A stretch of DNA of 64,000 nt from Sulfurimonas sp. SAG-AH-194-L11 (lineage in GTDB: Bacteria > Campylobacterota > Campylobacteria > Campylobacterales > Sulfurimonadaceae), in the NCBI RefSeq assembly GCF_029215995.1, contig NZ_JAEMVB010000002.1, positions 62,001 through 126,000 of the forward strand. The letters are read 5' to 3'. Positions 48,973 through 58,365 of this stretch are shown here, one piece after another. The stretch's first letter is position 1; each line of letters opens with the position of its first letter. The position numbers and the translations under genes are program-made. Below the pieces are notes generated by a model, which saw nothing but the letters and a program-made list of their open reading frames with translations, was not told the DNA's origin and did no database searches.

Positions 48973-51552
48973 TTAAGTGACTATCACTTCTATGTTTTCA
49001 CCCTCTTTAATAAATTCTACACTTGAACCCTCAACAATTTTTCCCTCTAAAATAAGGTCAGCTAGTCTATCTTCTACTATCTCATACAGAGCACGTTTAA
49101 GAGGTCTAGCACCATAAATAGGGTCGAATCCAGCTTCTGCTATGTATGCTTTAGCCTCAGGACTTAGAGTAAGTGTGATATCTCTATCTTTTACTTTTTT
49201 AGCGATATCGCTAAAAAAGATATCTACAATTGAAACTATTTCCTCTTGACCAAGAGCATTAAAAATCACTACATCATCAAGTCTATTTAAAAATTCAGGT
49301 TTAAAAGCCTGTTTTAATTCACCCATCACTAGTTCATCTAACTCTTTACTTGGCTTATTAGCCATAATTTTATCACTTGCAATATTAGATGTCAGAATAA
49401 TTATGGTGTTAGAAAAATCAACTGTAACACCTTTGTTATCTGTTAAACGTCCATCATCTAAAACTTGAAGCAACATGTTAAATACATCTGGATGTGCCTT
49501 TTCTACCTCATCAAACAGAACAACTGAATATGGCTTTCTTCTTACTGCTTCTGTAAGTTGTCCACCCTCATCATAGCCTACATACCCAGGAGCTGCACCA
49601 ACTAAACGTGAAACAGAATGTTTCTCCATGTACTCACTCATATCTATTCTGATAAGTGCCTCTTCACTATCAAATAAGAAGTTTGCAAGTGTTTTTGCTG
49701 TCTGTGTTTTTCCAACACCTGTTGGTCCTAAGAAAAGAAAACTACCAATAGGTGAGTTAGCATCGCTAAGTCCTGCTTTATTGCGTTTAATAGCACGTGC
49801 AACTGCATGTGTAGCTTTACCTTGTCCAATAACCGTTTTATTTAACTCATCTTCTACATGCAGAATTTTTGTCTGCTCAGACTGTAACATTTTGTTTACC
49901 GGTATATGTGTCCAACGCGATACAACACCAGCAATAGAGTCTTCATCAACACTATTTTTCAGTAGTGTTCCCTCAGCTTGTAATCTATCCCAGTTCTCGT
50001 TTATAGTTTTTTCTTCTTCTAAAAGTTTAGGGATGTCTCCATACTCTATCTCCGCTGCCTTGTTAAAGTCACCTGCACTTTTTGCAAGTTCTGCTTCTCT
50101 ACGCTTTGCCTCAATTGCACCTTTCATAGAAGATATCTTCTCAAATACCTCTTTTTCTGTCTCAAACTGTGAAGTGAGTCTTTGGACCTCTTCTGTTACA
50201 TCTGCTAACTCTTTTTCTATCTCTAAAAGACGCTTCTTATTTGCAGGAGTATCTTCCATTTTAAGTGCTTCTTTTTCTACCATCAGCTCTGAGTGTTCAC
50301 GTTTTGCACGAGAAAGCACTGTTGGTTCTGATTCTATCTGCATCTTTAGCTCAGCTGCTGCTTCATCAATAAGATCTATCGCCTTATCTGGTAAAAATCT
50401 ATCAGCTATATATCTATCACTTAATCGTGCTGCTGCAACTAATGCACTATCTGTAATCGTTACATTGTGGTGTGTCTCAAGACGTTCTTTAATACCACGG
50501 AGTATCTGTAATGACTGATTTACAGTAGGCTCATTTAGATTAATCGCTAAAAATCGACGTTGCAGTGCAGTATCTTTTTCAAAGTATTTTCTATACTCTT
50601 TAAGAGTTGTCGCTCCAATAGTATTGAGCTCTCCACGAGCGAGTGCTGGTTTTAAAATATTTGCAGCATCCATACCACCTTCACCTGCTCCTGCACCAAC
50701 AATAGTGTGAATTTCATCAATAAAAAGAATTATTTTACCATTCTCTTTTACTTCTTCTATAACAGCCTTAAGTCTATCTTCAAACTCTCCTCTATACTTT
50801 GCACCAGCTATCAGTGCATTCATATCGAGTGCAACAACTCGTTTATTTTGTAAAGAAGTTGGAACATCTCCTGCATAAATTTTTTGAGCTAGTCCTTCGA
50901 CTAAAGCTGTTTTACCAACTCCTGGCTCACCTAAAAGTATCGGATTGTTTTTTGTTTTACGAATAAGTATCTGCATCATACGAGTTATCTCTTCATCTCT
51001 TCCTATAACAGGAGAGAGTTTTCCCTCAGCAGCTTGTGCTGTTAAGTCAATTCCGTACTTAGATAAAGAGTCTAATGTTTCATCTGCACTTTGTGAGTCA
51101 ATCTTAGCTCCCCCTCGTGTTGCCTCTATATTTTTACTCAACTCAAGCATATCAACATACTTCGGGAGTATGCTTGAGTATGGCTCTGAATTTAGATTAG
51201 CTAGTAAGTAGGTATCTACTGCTAAAAAAGTATCCCCATTTTGTGCCATTAATCCAGCACCTTTTTCTAGTGTTTCAACAAAACTTTTAGAGAGTTTTAT
51301 ACTCTCTTTTGTTACAGATGAAGACTTTGGCAATTTTTCAGTCAGACTTTTAATATCTAACTCCATAGCTATCTTATCCACATTCATTTTTCTCAACATC
51401 TGATTTAAGATAGAATCTGAGTTTGTTAAAAGTGCCCATAAAAAGTGCTCACTCGTGACCTCTTGGTTTTTGTTATGAAGTGCTAGAGATATCGCACTCT
51501 CAATTGATTGTGTCAAATTATGTGTTAGTTTTTCAAAAATATTATTATTCAT
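48973..51552 (-). CDS. clpB: ATP-dependent disaggregase ClpB
   Basis: 859-aa Hsp100 chaperone. N-domain 1-145; first AAA+ with [13 protein letters not shown] near 205; long middle coiled-coil domain (about 400-525), which marks ClpB rather than ClpA; second AAA+ with [12 protein letters not shown] near 600; C-terminal D2 small domain. It resolves aggregates with DnaK. Start ATG with AAAGGAT upstream. Confidence 0.97.
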   Translation of the reverse strand: MNNNIFEKLTHNLTQSIESAISLALHNKNQEVTSEHFLWALLTNSDSILNQMLRKMNVDKIAMELDIKSLTEKLPKSSSVTKESIKLSKSFVETLEKGAGLMAQNGDTFLAVDTYLLANLNSEPYSSILPKYVDMLELSKNIEATRGGAKIDSQSADETLDSLSKYGIDLTAQAAEGKLSPVIGRDEEITRMMQILIRKTKNNPILLGEPGVGKTALVEGLAQKIYAGDVPTSLQNKRVVALDMNALIAGAKYRGEFEDRLKAVIEEVKENGKIILFIDEIHTIVGAGAGEGGMDAANILKPALARGELNTIGATTLKEYRKYFEKDTALQRRFLAINLNEPTVNQSLQILRGIKERLETHHNVTITDSALVAAARLSDRYIADRFLPDKAIDLIDEAAAELKMQIESEPTVLSRAKREHSELMVEKEALKMEDTPANKKRLLEIEKELADVTEEVQRLTSQFETEKEVFEKISSMKGAIEAKRREAELAKSAGDFNKAAEIEYGDIPKLLEEEKTINENWDRLQAEGTLLKNSVDEDSIAGVVSRWTHIPVNKMLQSEQTKILHVEDELNKTVIGQGKATHAVARAIKRNKAGLSDANSPIGSFLFLGPTGVGKTQTAKTLANFLFDSEEALIRIDMSEYMEKHSVSRLVGAAPGYVGYDEGGQLTEAVRRKPYSVVLFDEVEKAHPDVFNMLLQVLDDGRLTDNKGVTVDFSNTIIILTSNIASDKIMANKPSKELDELVMGELKQAFKPEFLNRLDDVVIFNALGQEEIVSIVDIFFSDIAKKVKDRDITLTLSPEAKAYIAEAGFDPIYGARPLKRALYEIVEDRLADLILEGKIVEGSSVEFIKEGENIEVIVT

Positions 51553-51608
51553 TTGGAATCCTTTTATTAAATATGACAGTAGTATATAGCATTTAAGGTT
51601 TATCTTTT

Positions 51609-51622
51609 GCTACTTAGGTAGC
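51609..51622. promoter_or_regulatory. Inverted repeat in the clpB/nitroreductase divergent spacer
   Basis: GCTAC-TTAG-GTAGC, followed on the plus strand by six T. It lies just upstream of the predicted minus-strand clpB promoter (-10 at 51581-51586). Because both neighbours point away, an operator is more likely than a terminator, though the T-run fits the latter. Confidence 0.35.
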
Positions 51623-51653
51623 TTTTTTATAATAATCTTAATAATTATTTCAC

Positions 51654-51659
51654 TATAAT
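51654..51659 (+). promoter_or_regulatory. Predicted -10 box of the nitroreductase gene
   Basis: TATAAT 22 nt before the ATG at 51681; AAAGGAT provides the ribosome site. Confidence 0.45.
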
Positions 51660-51680
51660 TTCAGCAAAGGATTATAAATT

Positions 51681-52361
51681 ATGCCAACTGTTTTAGAAGC
51701 TTTACAAAATCGTTCTTCAAAAAGAGCGTACAGTGACAAAAAAATACCTCATGAGACACTAGAGAAAATACTAACTGCCGCTGGAATGACTCCAAGTGGA
51801 GCGAACATGCAACCATGGGTTACATATGCTGTTAGCAATGCTGATACACTCAAATCTGTTGGAGATGCAGTCATCGCTAAGATGGATGAAGGTATAACCA
51901 ATGATCAGTTTATCCAGTATTATCCAGTAAAATGGACAAACCCATATAAAAAGCGTCGAATTGTAACGGGTGCAGGTCTTTATAAACTCATGGAAGTAGA
52001 TAGAAAAGATAATGAAACTCGTATAGAGATGTGGAAAGACAATTTTAGATGGTTTGGTGCACAGACTGTTATATTTGTCTTTACAAATAAGGCAAATATT
52101 GATGGTTCTCAAGGAGCACTTATAGACTGTGGTGCATATATGCAGAGTATCATGCTTGCTGCTCAAGAGTTTGGCATAGACTCTTGTCCACAAGGTTCTA
52201 CGACTGAGTTTGGTCGCGTTGTAGCCCAAACACTTGGTGTTTCAGATGATTTAGCACTGCTTTATAGTGTAGTACTAGGCTATTCAGATAAAGAAGCAAA
52301 GATAAACTCTTACCAACCTAAACGAGTAGATTTAAAAGAGTCTGTGACTTTTATAGATTAA
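51681..52361 (+). CDS. Nitroreductase-family flavoprotein
   Basis: 226-aa FMN-dependent NAD(P)H oxidoreductase fold. RSSKRAYSDKKIPHETL at the N-terminus and TPSGANMQPW provide the FMN phosphate and ring contacts; the C-terminal GYSDKEAKINSY segment is typical. The substrate is unknown; possible roles include quinone or nitro-compound reduction. The 3' end overlaps the next gene by 4 nt. Confidence 0.9.
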   Translation: MPTVLEALQNRSSKRAYSDKKIPHETLEKILTAAGMTPSGANMQPWVTYAVSNADTLKSVGDAVIAKMDEGITNDQFIQYYPVKWTNPYKKRRIVTGAGLYKLMEVDRKDNETRIEMWKDNFRWFGAQTVIFVFTNKANIDGSQGALIDCGAYMQSIMLAAQEFGIDSCPQGSTTEFGRVVAQTLGVSDDLALLYSVVLGYSDKEAKINSYQPKRVDLKESVTFID

Positions 52362-53224
52362 CGCCTACGTTGGTATCGCTTAAGCATACTTCTATTTCCC
52401 GTGAGTCCTCCACTATGTATATATAAAATGCTCTCTTGAGTACTCTCTAAGAGAGCTAACCACATAGCTGGAGCATACAGTAAATCAAACTCAACACCCG
52501 CCTCTTGTACTTTTTTATACATATCAAAAAACTCATCATATAATTTCGCAAAATGATACTTTTTTTTCGGTTCTAAAATGATTAAATTCTTTGGAATAGT
52601 GTGAAGTGAGTGCATCTGTTCTTTAAGATAAGCGACACTGCCTATACAGGGTGTTGTATAAACTGTATACTCAGGAAGACTAAGAGCAAGATAGAGTGCT
52701 GTTGTTCCTGTTCCAGAGGGTGTTGCTAATGCTTTTATACCTGAGTAAGGTTCCTCTTGTAACTGCTCTCTTAACTCATCTGCTAAGACCTCTAAACCCT
52801 CTTTAGCACTTACATCGGCACCACCTTGGTCTATAAGTAAAGTTTTTTCATCTAAACCTAAACGCAGAGCTGAGATATACTCTTTGTACAAATCATACTC
52901 TAACTCTATACTTTGCATACCAAACGAGCATGCTTCATAATAGTTTCCAAACTTTTGGTCTTTAATTATAGCGCTAATAGTTTTAGTATAGTAGATAAAC
53001 TCCCACCCTTTTTTCTTACATATCGCAGCAAGTGCTAGCATCGCGTTTGATTGTGTACCACCATAAGAGATAACCTTGGTGAATTTAGTTTTAGGTGTTT
53101 GGAGAAGAGTGTAGAGTTTACGGTATTTATTACCAGAGAGATAAGGATCTATCATCTCATCTCTCTTTATAAAGAACTCTCGCCCATCTAAAGTGATTTT
53201 AGAAATTGCAGAGAGTCTCTTCAA
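52358..53224 (-). CDS. D-cysteine desulfhydrase / ACC deaminase-like PLP enzyme
   Basis: 288-aa fold-type II PLP protein. The PLP lysine is in SGNKYRKLYTLL and the following SYGGTQSNAM gives the phosphate/cofactor contact; a glycine loop is in ATPSGTGTTALYLAL. Compared with ACC deaminases (about 330 aa) it is short. Sequence alone does not separate D-cysteine desulfhydrase from ACC deaminase. It follows ppiC-like gene by 10 nt. Confidence 0.82.
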   Translation of the reverse strand: MKRLSAISKITLDGREFFIKRDEMIDPYLSGNKYRKLYTLLQTPKTKFTKVISYGGTQSNAMLALAAICKKKGWEFIYYTKTISAIIKDQKFGNYYEACSFGMQSIELEYDLYKEYISALRLGLDEKTLLIDQGGADVSAKEGLEVLADELREQLQEEPYSGIKALATPSGTGTTALYLALSLPEYTVYTTPCIGSVAYLKEQMHSLHTIPKNLIILEPKKKYHFAKLYDEFFDMYKKVQEAGVEFDLLYAPAMWLALLESTQESILYIHSGGLTGNRSMLKRYQRRR

Positions 53225-53234
53225 AAGTAGTTAT

Positions 53235-54065
53235 CTACTTGATTGTAGCATTTTTCTGTAAGGCTGCCATTTTATCGTTCATTACAGACTTGAATTTTTC
53301 CATCTTTAAACGCTGTTCTATAAAAGGCTTAACCTCATTAAAGCTACGAGTCGCTTTATCTTTTTTCTCTTGAAGAAATATAACATGGTACCCAAACTGA
53401 GTTTTTACAGGTTTTTGAGTAATAGTACCTACTTTCATACTAAATACTTTATCATTAAATGCCGGAACCATCTGTCCCTCTGCAAAGAAACCCAAGTCTC
53501 CACCTTTTGGTCCACTAGGTCCTGTAGATTTACTTTTTGCTAGTTCTTCAAACTTTGCTTGGAGCTTTTGACCACTTAAATGTTTTAATTCATTTATGAT
53601 TGCTTTCGCCTCAGCCTCTTCTTTAACTAAGATATGACGAGCATGCACTGTCTTTTTTTCGTTAAATTCTTCTTTATTTTTTTTATAATAATCTTTAAGA
53701 GTAGCCTCAGAAATTTTAATTCCATCTACAACTTTTTTTTGCCATACTTGAACAGCAAGTTCTTTTTTCATACGTTCTTCAAGTTTTTTATACTCTTCTT
53801 TGTACTCTTTAGTTTTTAAAATACCTGTTTTTTGTGCATCATTATAGATAAGCTCTTTACCTATAAGTTGCTGGAGTACTTGCTGTCTAAACTCTGCTTG
53901 TTTATCCGCAGGAACTTGATTAAATCTTCCCTGCGTAGCATTCATAAGCTCTGAATCAACTTCTTGTTGTGTGATTGCTTTTCCATTGACTGTGACAAGA
54001 GTATTTGCTGACGCGATAACTCCCGTCATTAATACTACAGATAAAAGTTTTCTCGTTAGTTTCAT
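53235..54065 (-). CDS. PEB4-like periplasmic peptidyl-prolyl isomerase
   Basis: 276-aa SurA/PpiC-type chaperone. A signal peptide (1-20, cleavage ASA-NT) sends it to the periplasm. The N-terminal helical chaperone part is about 25-130. The parvulin domain is about 132-235: HARHILVKEEAEA, GPSGPKGGDLGFFAEGQMV (within residues 180-200) and FGYHVIFLQ. Similar to Campylobacter PEB4/Cbf2, which assists outer-membrane protein folding. AAGGAAT precedes the ATG. Confidence 0.92.
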   Translation of the reverse strand: MKLTRKLLSVVLMTGVIASANTLVTVNGKAITQQEVDSELMNATQGRFNQVPADKQAEFRQQVLQQLIGKELIYNDAQKTGILKTKEYKEEYKKLEERMKKELAVQVWQKKVVDGIKISEATLKDYYKKNKEEFNEKKTVHARHILVKEEAEAKAIINELKHLSGQKLQAKFEELAKSKSTGPSGPKGGDLGFFAEGQMVPAFNDKVFSMKVGTITQKPVKTQFGYHVIFLQEKKDKATRSFNEVKPFIEQRLKMEKFKSVMNDKMAALQKNATIK

Positions 54066-54132
54066 TCGTATTCCTTTGTTTTATAGCAACAAGTTTAATA
54101 GGAATTAACTAATAGTTATTAAACAAAACTCA

Positions 54133-56091
54133 TTAAGAAGCAGTTTTTAGATATTTATTGAGCACTGACTCTAACTTCTCTCGAATAAGAGGTTTTGACA
54201 TATAATCATCAAGTCCATTTTCCATAAGCATTTCTTTATCACCTTCCATAGCCATAGCTGTTAAAGCTACAATAGGTGTAAGTTTATTCATGTTCATAGT
54301 TTGTTTAATATCTTTGGTCGCTTCAATTCCATTTTTCTCCGGCATATCAATATCCATAAATATAATATCAAACTTTGTTTTATTGCATTGATCTACTGCT
54401 TCTATACCATTGGATGCTGTTGAGACAGAGATTTTATAACCTTGTAGGAGTATCTGCATAAGTCTTTGATTGATAAGATTGTCTTCAACTACTAGTGCAT
54501 TTACTTGTTTGTTAATCTTAACAGTCGGTTTCGTTTCTACATTCATATTAATAGCACTGACAGAGTAAAGATGTTTTGCGATATGACTAGGAAGTAAGGG
54601 TTTGGTTATAACTTCACTTACGATATGAGTCAATTTTGTTTGAAGTTTTTCATTCTCTTCGAGTAATAAAATTATTGGTGTTTTCTTAGAGTACGTACCG
54701 AGTTCTAACATCCATGATGAGTCATTTTGATTTGCTACTATATAGAGTGCATCAATACCCTCATATACATTTTTATCAAGCTGATTTGATTTTATAACAT
54801 CGAGTGCGAATGAACGTAGATAGATAGTTAAAAAGTTGGCTTCTTCAACTTTCTTTTGGTCTAGTAAAAGAACTTTAACCTTACGTTTAGGCATCATTTT
54901 GTAGTTTTGACCTTTAGCTGCTTTAAAATCAAGTACAAAGTTTACATATGTTCCAGCATCTTCTTTTGACTGTATTCTTAGCTCTGAGCCAAAAAGTTCA
55001 ACTAAACCATGAGAGAGTGCAAGTCCTACACCTAAGCGCTCATCTGCATGTGCTCCTGATGTGAAAGGTTCATTTATAAGTGCGATCTGTTCAAGAGAGA
55101 TGCCTTTTCCATTATCTCTTACACCAAAACCTATACTACAGTCACCATTTTTTTGGCGTTTAAGTAGTTTTACTTCAATAATAACTTTTCCATCTCTTGG
55201 TGTAAACTTTATAGCATTTTGAATAAGAGAAAACATAATTTGCTTAATCTTTTTAATATCTGTATAGAGTTCTTGAGGAAGTTTTGGGTCAATAAAGGTA
55301 AGAACTTTTATACCTTTATCTCTCCCGTTTTTATAAAAACTATATGCTAATTCTTCCATCTCTGGCAAGATATTACACTCATACGAATCTATCTCTAAAC
55401 GACCACCTTGAAGTTGTGAAAGTTCTAAAAGTGTTTCTATATTATTCATAAGACTTTTAGATGATTTGCTAATCATATTTATATATTCACTCTGATCTTT
55501 CGTTAATGAGGTCTGAGAAAAGAGTTCTATAAAACCTAAAATACCATTCATAGGAGTACGAAACTCATGTCCAATATTAGCCAAAAAACGAGTTTTTAAT
55601 TTTTCTACTTCTTTCGTTTTTAGCTCTGCATTATATAGCTTTGTAACATCCTCAAGCTCTAAAATATAAAAGTTTTTATTTACAGGTGAAGTGTGACAAG
55701 TTGCATCTATCATAACAACCTCTCCCTTCTCTTTAGCAATAGTTACTCTATAACCTTCACTCTGATATTTTTTTATATAATCTAACCACGACTTATCAGA
55801 CTCTGTAAATATCTCTTCACTCTCGTTGATAAATAGATCTCTTACACTATCATTTTGTGATATAAACTCATTTATATCTTTATACTTCATCGTTTCAAAA
55901 AAAGTTTTATTTGCCCCTATCCAACCTTGACCTTGGAAAAAAAACAGTATCATTGACTTAGAGTTATCTACAATAGCTGAGTAAAACTCCTTATCAAGGT
56001 ACTGATCAAACAGTGCTTTAGTATCTGTAATCTCTTTTTGTTTTTTTTGTTCTTCTGTTTTTTTTGATGAAAATAGTGAAAGAAAACCCAT
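54133..56091 (-). CDS. Hybrid histidine kinase with PAS and receiver domains
   Basis: 652-aa soluble kinase. A PAS-like domain (about 38-150), HisKA with His175 in IGHEFRTPMNG, HATPase (about 280-395) with DNGKGIS and GVGLALSHG, a degenerate receiver-like segment (about 405-510), and a true receiver (about 525-648) with Asp in FMDIDMP and Lys in MSKPL. No membrane helix, so the signal is cytoplasmic. No partner phosphotransferase is nearby. Confidence 0.9.
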   Translation of the reverse strand: MGFLSLFSSKKTEEQKKQKEITDTKALFDQYLDKEFYSAIVDNSKSMILFFFQGQGWIGANKTFFETMKYKDINEFISQNDSVRDLFINESEEIFTESDKSWLDYIKKYQSEGYRVTIAKEKGEVVMIDATCHTSPVNKNFYILELEDVTKLYNAELKTKEVEKLKTRFLANIGHEFRTPMNGILGFIELFSQTSLTKDQSEYINMISKSSKSLMNNIETLLELSQLQGGRLEIDSYECNILPEMEELAYSFYKNGRDKGIKVLTFIDPKLPQELYTDIKKIKQIMFSLIQNAIKFTPRDGKVIIEVKLLKRQKNGDCSIGFGVRDNGKGISLEQIALINEPFTSGAHADERLGVGLALSHGLVELFGSELRIQSKEDAGTYVNFVLDFKAAKGQNYKMMPKRKVKVLLLDQKKVEEANFLTIYLRSFALDVIKSNQLDKNVYEGIDALYIVANQNDSSWMLELGTYSKKTPIILLLEENEKLQTKLTHIVSEVITKPLLPSHIAKHLYSVSAINMNVETKPTVKINKQVNALVVEDNLINQRLMQILLQGYKISVSTASNGIEAVDQCNKTKFDIIFMDIDMPEKNGIEATKDIKQTMNMNKLTPIVALTAMAMEGDKEMLMENGLDDYMSKPLIREKLESVLNKYLKTAS

Positions 56092-56167
56092 CTATATTCC
56101 TTATGTTTTAGTTATGTTTTAGAAAAATTTTAGTTGATTATATCATAAACAATGCTAAAATACTGTT

Positions 56168-56821
56168 ATGATAAAAAAAGTAAAAAAAGCTACAAAAAAA
56201 GAAATTTTAGCAATTCACCAGCTCTTTATAGAACGCTATGATGATGCCGTAACCGAGCTTTCATATACTAATGCTTATGAACTTGTTGTTGCCGTTGCAC
56301 TCTCTGCACAATGCACAGATAAACGTGTAAATATTTTAACACCCCCACTTTTTGAAAAATATCCTGGGACAAAAGAGTTAGCAAAGGCTGACTTAGATGA
56401 TGTGAAATCTTTTATAAATTCTTGCTCATTTTTTAATAATAAAGCAAAAAATATAATCGCGATGGCACAGAGAGTTGAAGAGGCTTATGATGGAGAAGTT
56501 CCACTTGATGTTAAAGAGCTACAAACACTCGCAGGAGTTGGTCAAAAAACTGCTAATGTTGTGATGATTGAGTACACAGGGGCAAATCTGATGGCTGTTG
56601 ATACTCATGTCTTTAGAGTTGCACATAGACTTGGACTCAGTGATGACAAAACAGCAACAGCGACAGAGGCTACACTTGTAAAAAAGTTTAAAAACAACCT
56701 ACATGCCTTACATCAAGGGATGGTTTTATTTGGCCGTTATATATGTAAGGCTAAAAATCCTGAGTGTGAGAAATGTTTTTTAACAGAATTTTGTAAAACG
56801 AAAGAGACTTTTAAAGTTTAG
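56168..56821 (+). CDS. nth: Endonuclease III
   Basis: 217-aa base-excision DNA glycosylase/AP lyase for oxidised pyrimidines. The helix-hairpin-helix LAGVGQKTANVV contains the catalytic Lys, and the catalytic Asp is in AVDTHVFRVA. The C-terminal iron-sulfur site is C-x6-C-x2-C-x5-C (CKAKNPECEKCFLTEFC). Confidence 0.97.
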   Translation: MIKKVKKATKKEILAIHQLFIERYDDAVTELSYTNAYELVVAVALSAQCTDKRVNILTPPLFEKYPGTKELAKADLDDVKSFINSCSFFNNKAKNIIAMAQRVEEAYDGEVPLDVKELQTLAGVGQKTANVVMIEYTGANLMAVDTHVFRVAHRLGLSDDKTATATEATLVKKFKNNLHALHQGMVLFGRYICKAKNPECEKCFLTEFCKTKETFKV

Positions 56822-56846
56822 GTATAAAAAATGCTTGTTATTAAGT

Positions 56847-57065
56847 ATGATAAAAATAAGTCTATTAATAATACTGAGTCTACTTTTTACTGCTTGTATA
56901 AATAAGCATGGAATCTCTGCAAAGTATTATAGTGATTGTAAAGAGTATTACGATTTACAAGGCTACTACCACAAAGAGTGTGGAGAAGATGATATAATTA
57001 CCTATAAAGAGATGGGTGAAGCTTTAAAGAAAAAAGAGCTTGAGCCGAGTGGAAATGTCTACTAA
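56847..57065 (+). CDS. Small putative lipoprotein
   Basis: 72-aa protein from ATG 56847. The N-terminus ends in the lipobox LLFTAC, so Cys17 would be lipidated. The mature part is about 55 residues with two further Cys (DCKEYY, ECGEDD) and ends in a Lys/Glu-rich tail. A TTG at 56835 is an alternative start. Function unknown; 11 nt before the 41-aa gene. Confidence 0.7.
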   Translation: MIKISLLIILSLLFTACINKHGISAKYYSDCKEYYDLQGYYHKECGEDDIITYKEMGEALKKKELEPSGNVY

Positions 57066-57076
57066 AGGAGAATAAT

Positions 57077-57202
57077 ATGAGTACGGGATTAATTGTGTTT
57101 TTTGTGATAACCACTATTATTGGGATTGGAGTCGTTGTCGTGTTTAGTGTAGATAGCATTGGTGCTAAAATCTTCAACCCTGAAGATAAAAGACCAAAGT
57201 AG
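57077..57202 (+). CDS. 41-aa single-pass membrane protein
   Basis: Short gene read directly: ATG 57077, TAG 57200-57202, with a perfect AAGGAG 6 nt upstream, stronger than most sites in the window. One transmembrane helix covers about 4-25 (LIVFFVITTIIGIGVVVVF) and the tail ends PEDKRPK. It probably shares a transcript with the lipoprotein. Function unknown. Confidence 0.65.
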   Translation: MSTGLIVFFVITTIIGIGVVVVFSVDSIGAKIFNPEDKRPK

Positions 57203-57206
57203 CTAG

Positions 57207-57914
57207 TTACTTTACCGCTATAAAAGTTGCGAAATTTGCCCAACGGAACAAGACTTCACAGTGTTTGAAACCTGCATTTTTCGCCATTTTAATGTTTTCT
57301 TCTTCACTATAAGGGACAAGTACATTCTCTAACGCTTCGCGTTTTTGCATGATTTCATACTCTGAGTACCCTTGTGTTTTCTTAAAATCATAGTAACACT
57401 CTATAAGGTCTTTGTTGAGTTTTGACTCATGACTAATCACTTTTTCACTAAAGATAAAAACACCCTCTTCTTTTAAATTTGATGCAATCTTTTTCACTAA
57501 CTCTTCACGAACAAGTGGTCTAATAAACTGTAGTGTATAGTTGCTAATAAAGACATCTGCTACCTTATACTCATACTCTAAAATATCTGCATTTACAACT
57601 TCTATATCGGCTCCATAGGCTTCGCACTTGCGTCTTGCCTGTTTGAGCATAGCTTGGGAGTTATCTAGTCCTACCAACTTCGCAGATACTTCTAATCCCC
57701 TATGTATATTTAACAGTAAAGATGCAGTTGAGCATCCTAAGTCATACACTATACCACCATCACTTAAATTTTTATGTGTAAAAAATTGTGTGATTTTTTG
57801 GCTCTCTTTATAAAAAGGAACACTGCGTTCTAACATATCGTCAAAAACTGCTGCAACTTCTTCATCAAATTCAAACTGCTTTTTTATCGGTTTTGTAAAT
57901 ACTGTATCATTCAT
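57207..57914 (-). CDS. cmoA: Carboxy-S-adenosyl-L-methionine synthase
   Basis: 235-aa enzyme that makes carboxy-SAM from SAM and prephenate for the cmo5U34 tRNA modification. Motif [16 protein letters not shown] near 56, the prephenate-contact region and FISNYTLQF near 120 match CmoA. cmoB was not found in the window. Confidence 0.93.
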   Translation of the reverse strand: MNDTVFTKPIKKQFEFDEEVAAVFDDMLERSVPFYKESQKITQFFTHKNLSDGGIVYDLGCSTASLLLNIHRGLEVSAKLVGLDNSQAMLKQARRKCEAYGADIEVVNADILEYEYKVADVFISNYTLQFIRPLVREELVKKIASNLKEEGVFIFSEKVISHESKLNKDLIECYYDFKKTQGYSEYEIMQKREALENVLVPYSEEENIKMAKNAGFKHCEVLFRWANFATFIAVK

Positions 57915-57938
57915 AATGCAATTTTATCCTAAATAGCC

Positions 57939-57944
57939 TATAAT
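57939..57944 (+). promoter_or_regulatory. Predicted -10 box of the 115-aa gene
   Basis: TATAAT 26 nt before the ATG at 57971, in the spacer divergent from cmoA. Confidence 0.4.
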
Positions 57945-57970
57945 TATTATATTCATAAACAAGGTTTGAG

Positions 57971-58318
57971 ATGGAACTAGATGTAAAAACACTTATGCTA
58001 CTTTTTTTTATACTTTTTTTAACTTTAAGTATATGGAAAATATGGGTTTTTTTGCCCAATAAAGAGTTAAAAGATGATGATAGAACACAAGAGTCTCAAG
58101 CAAAACTTTTATCGCTAATATTAAAAATAATAAAAGAGACTCAAGGAGAGATTACAGAAGAAGAACTTTTTTTAAGGATTAAAGAAGATAAAGATTTTGA
58201 TTCAAAACTTTTTTGGCGTTTTAACCCTAATAGACTCAAGCATCTTCTCAATTCATTTTATATAAAAGACTCAAGTATTCAAAATATACATGATATTTAT
58301 ATTTCATGTTTAGATTGA
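57971..58318 (+). CDS. Single-pass membrane protein of unknown function
   Basis: 115-aa protein: a transmembrane helix at about 7-30 and a charged cytoplasmic region (35-115) predicted mainly helical, with KIIKETQGEITEEELFLRI resembling a short winged or EF-like helical pair. GAG sits before the ATG. No family recognised. Confidence 0.65.
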   Translation: MELDVKTLMLLFFILFLTLSIWKIWVFLPNKELKDDDRTQESQAKLLSLILKIIKETQGEITEEELFLRIKEDKDFDSKLFWRFNPNRLKHLLNSFYIKDSSIQNIHDIYISCLD

Positions 58319-58365
58319 GTTTAAGTTACTCTATTAATATTTTAATATAAATATTAGGAGTTCTT

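Noticed and set aside
49628-50518. 296-aa open frame opposite clpB
   Set aside because: Low-complexity Ser-rich translation antisense to a strongly conserved chaperone; no ribosome site or family pattern.
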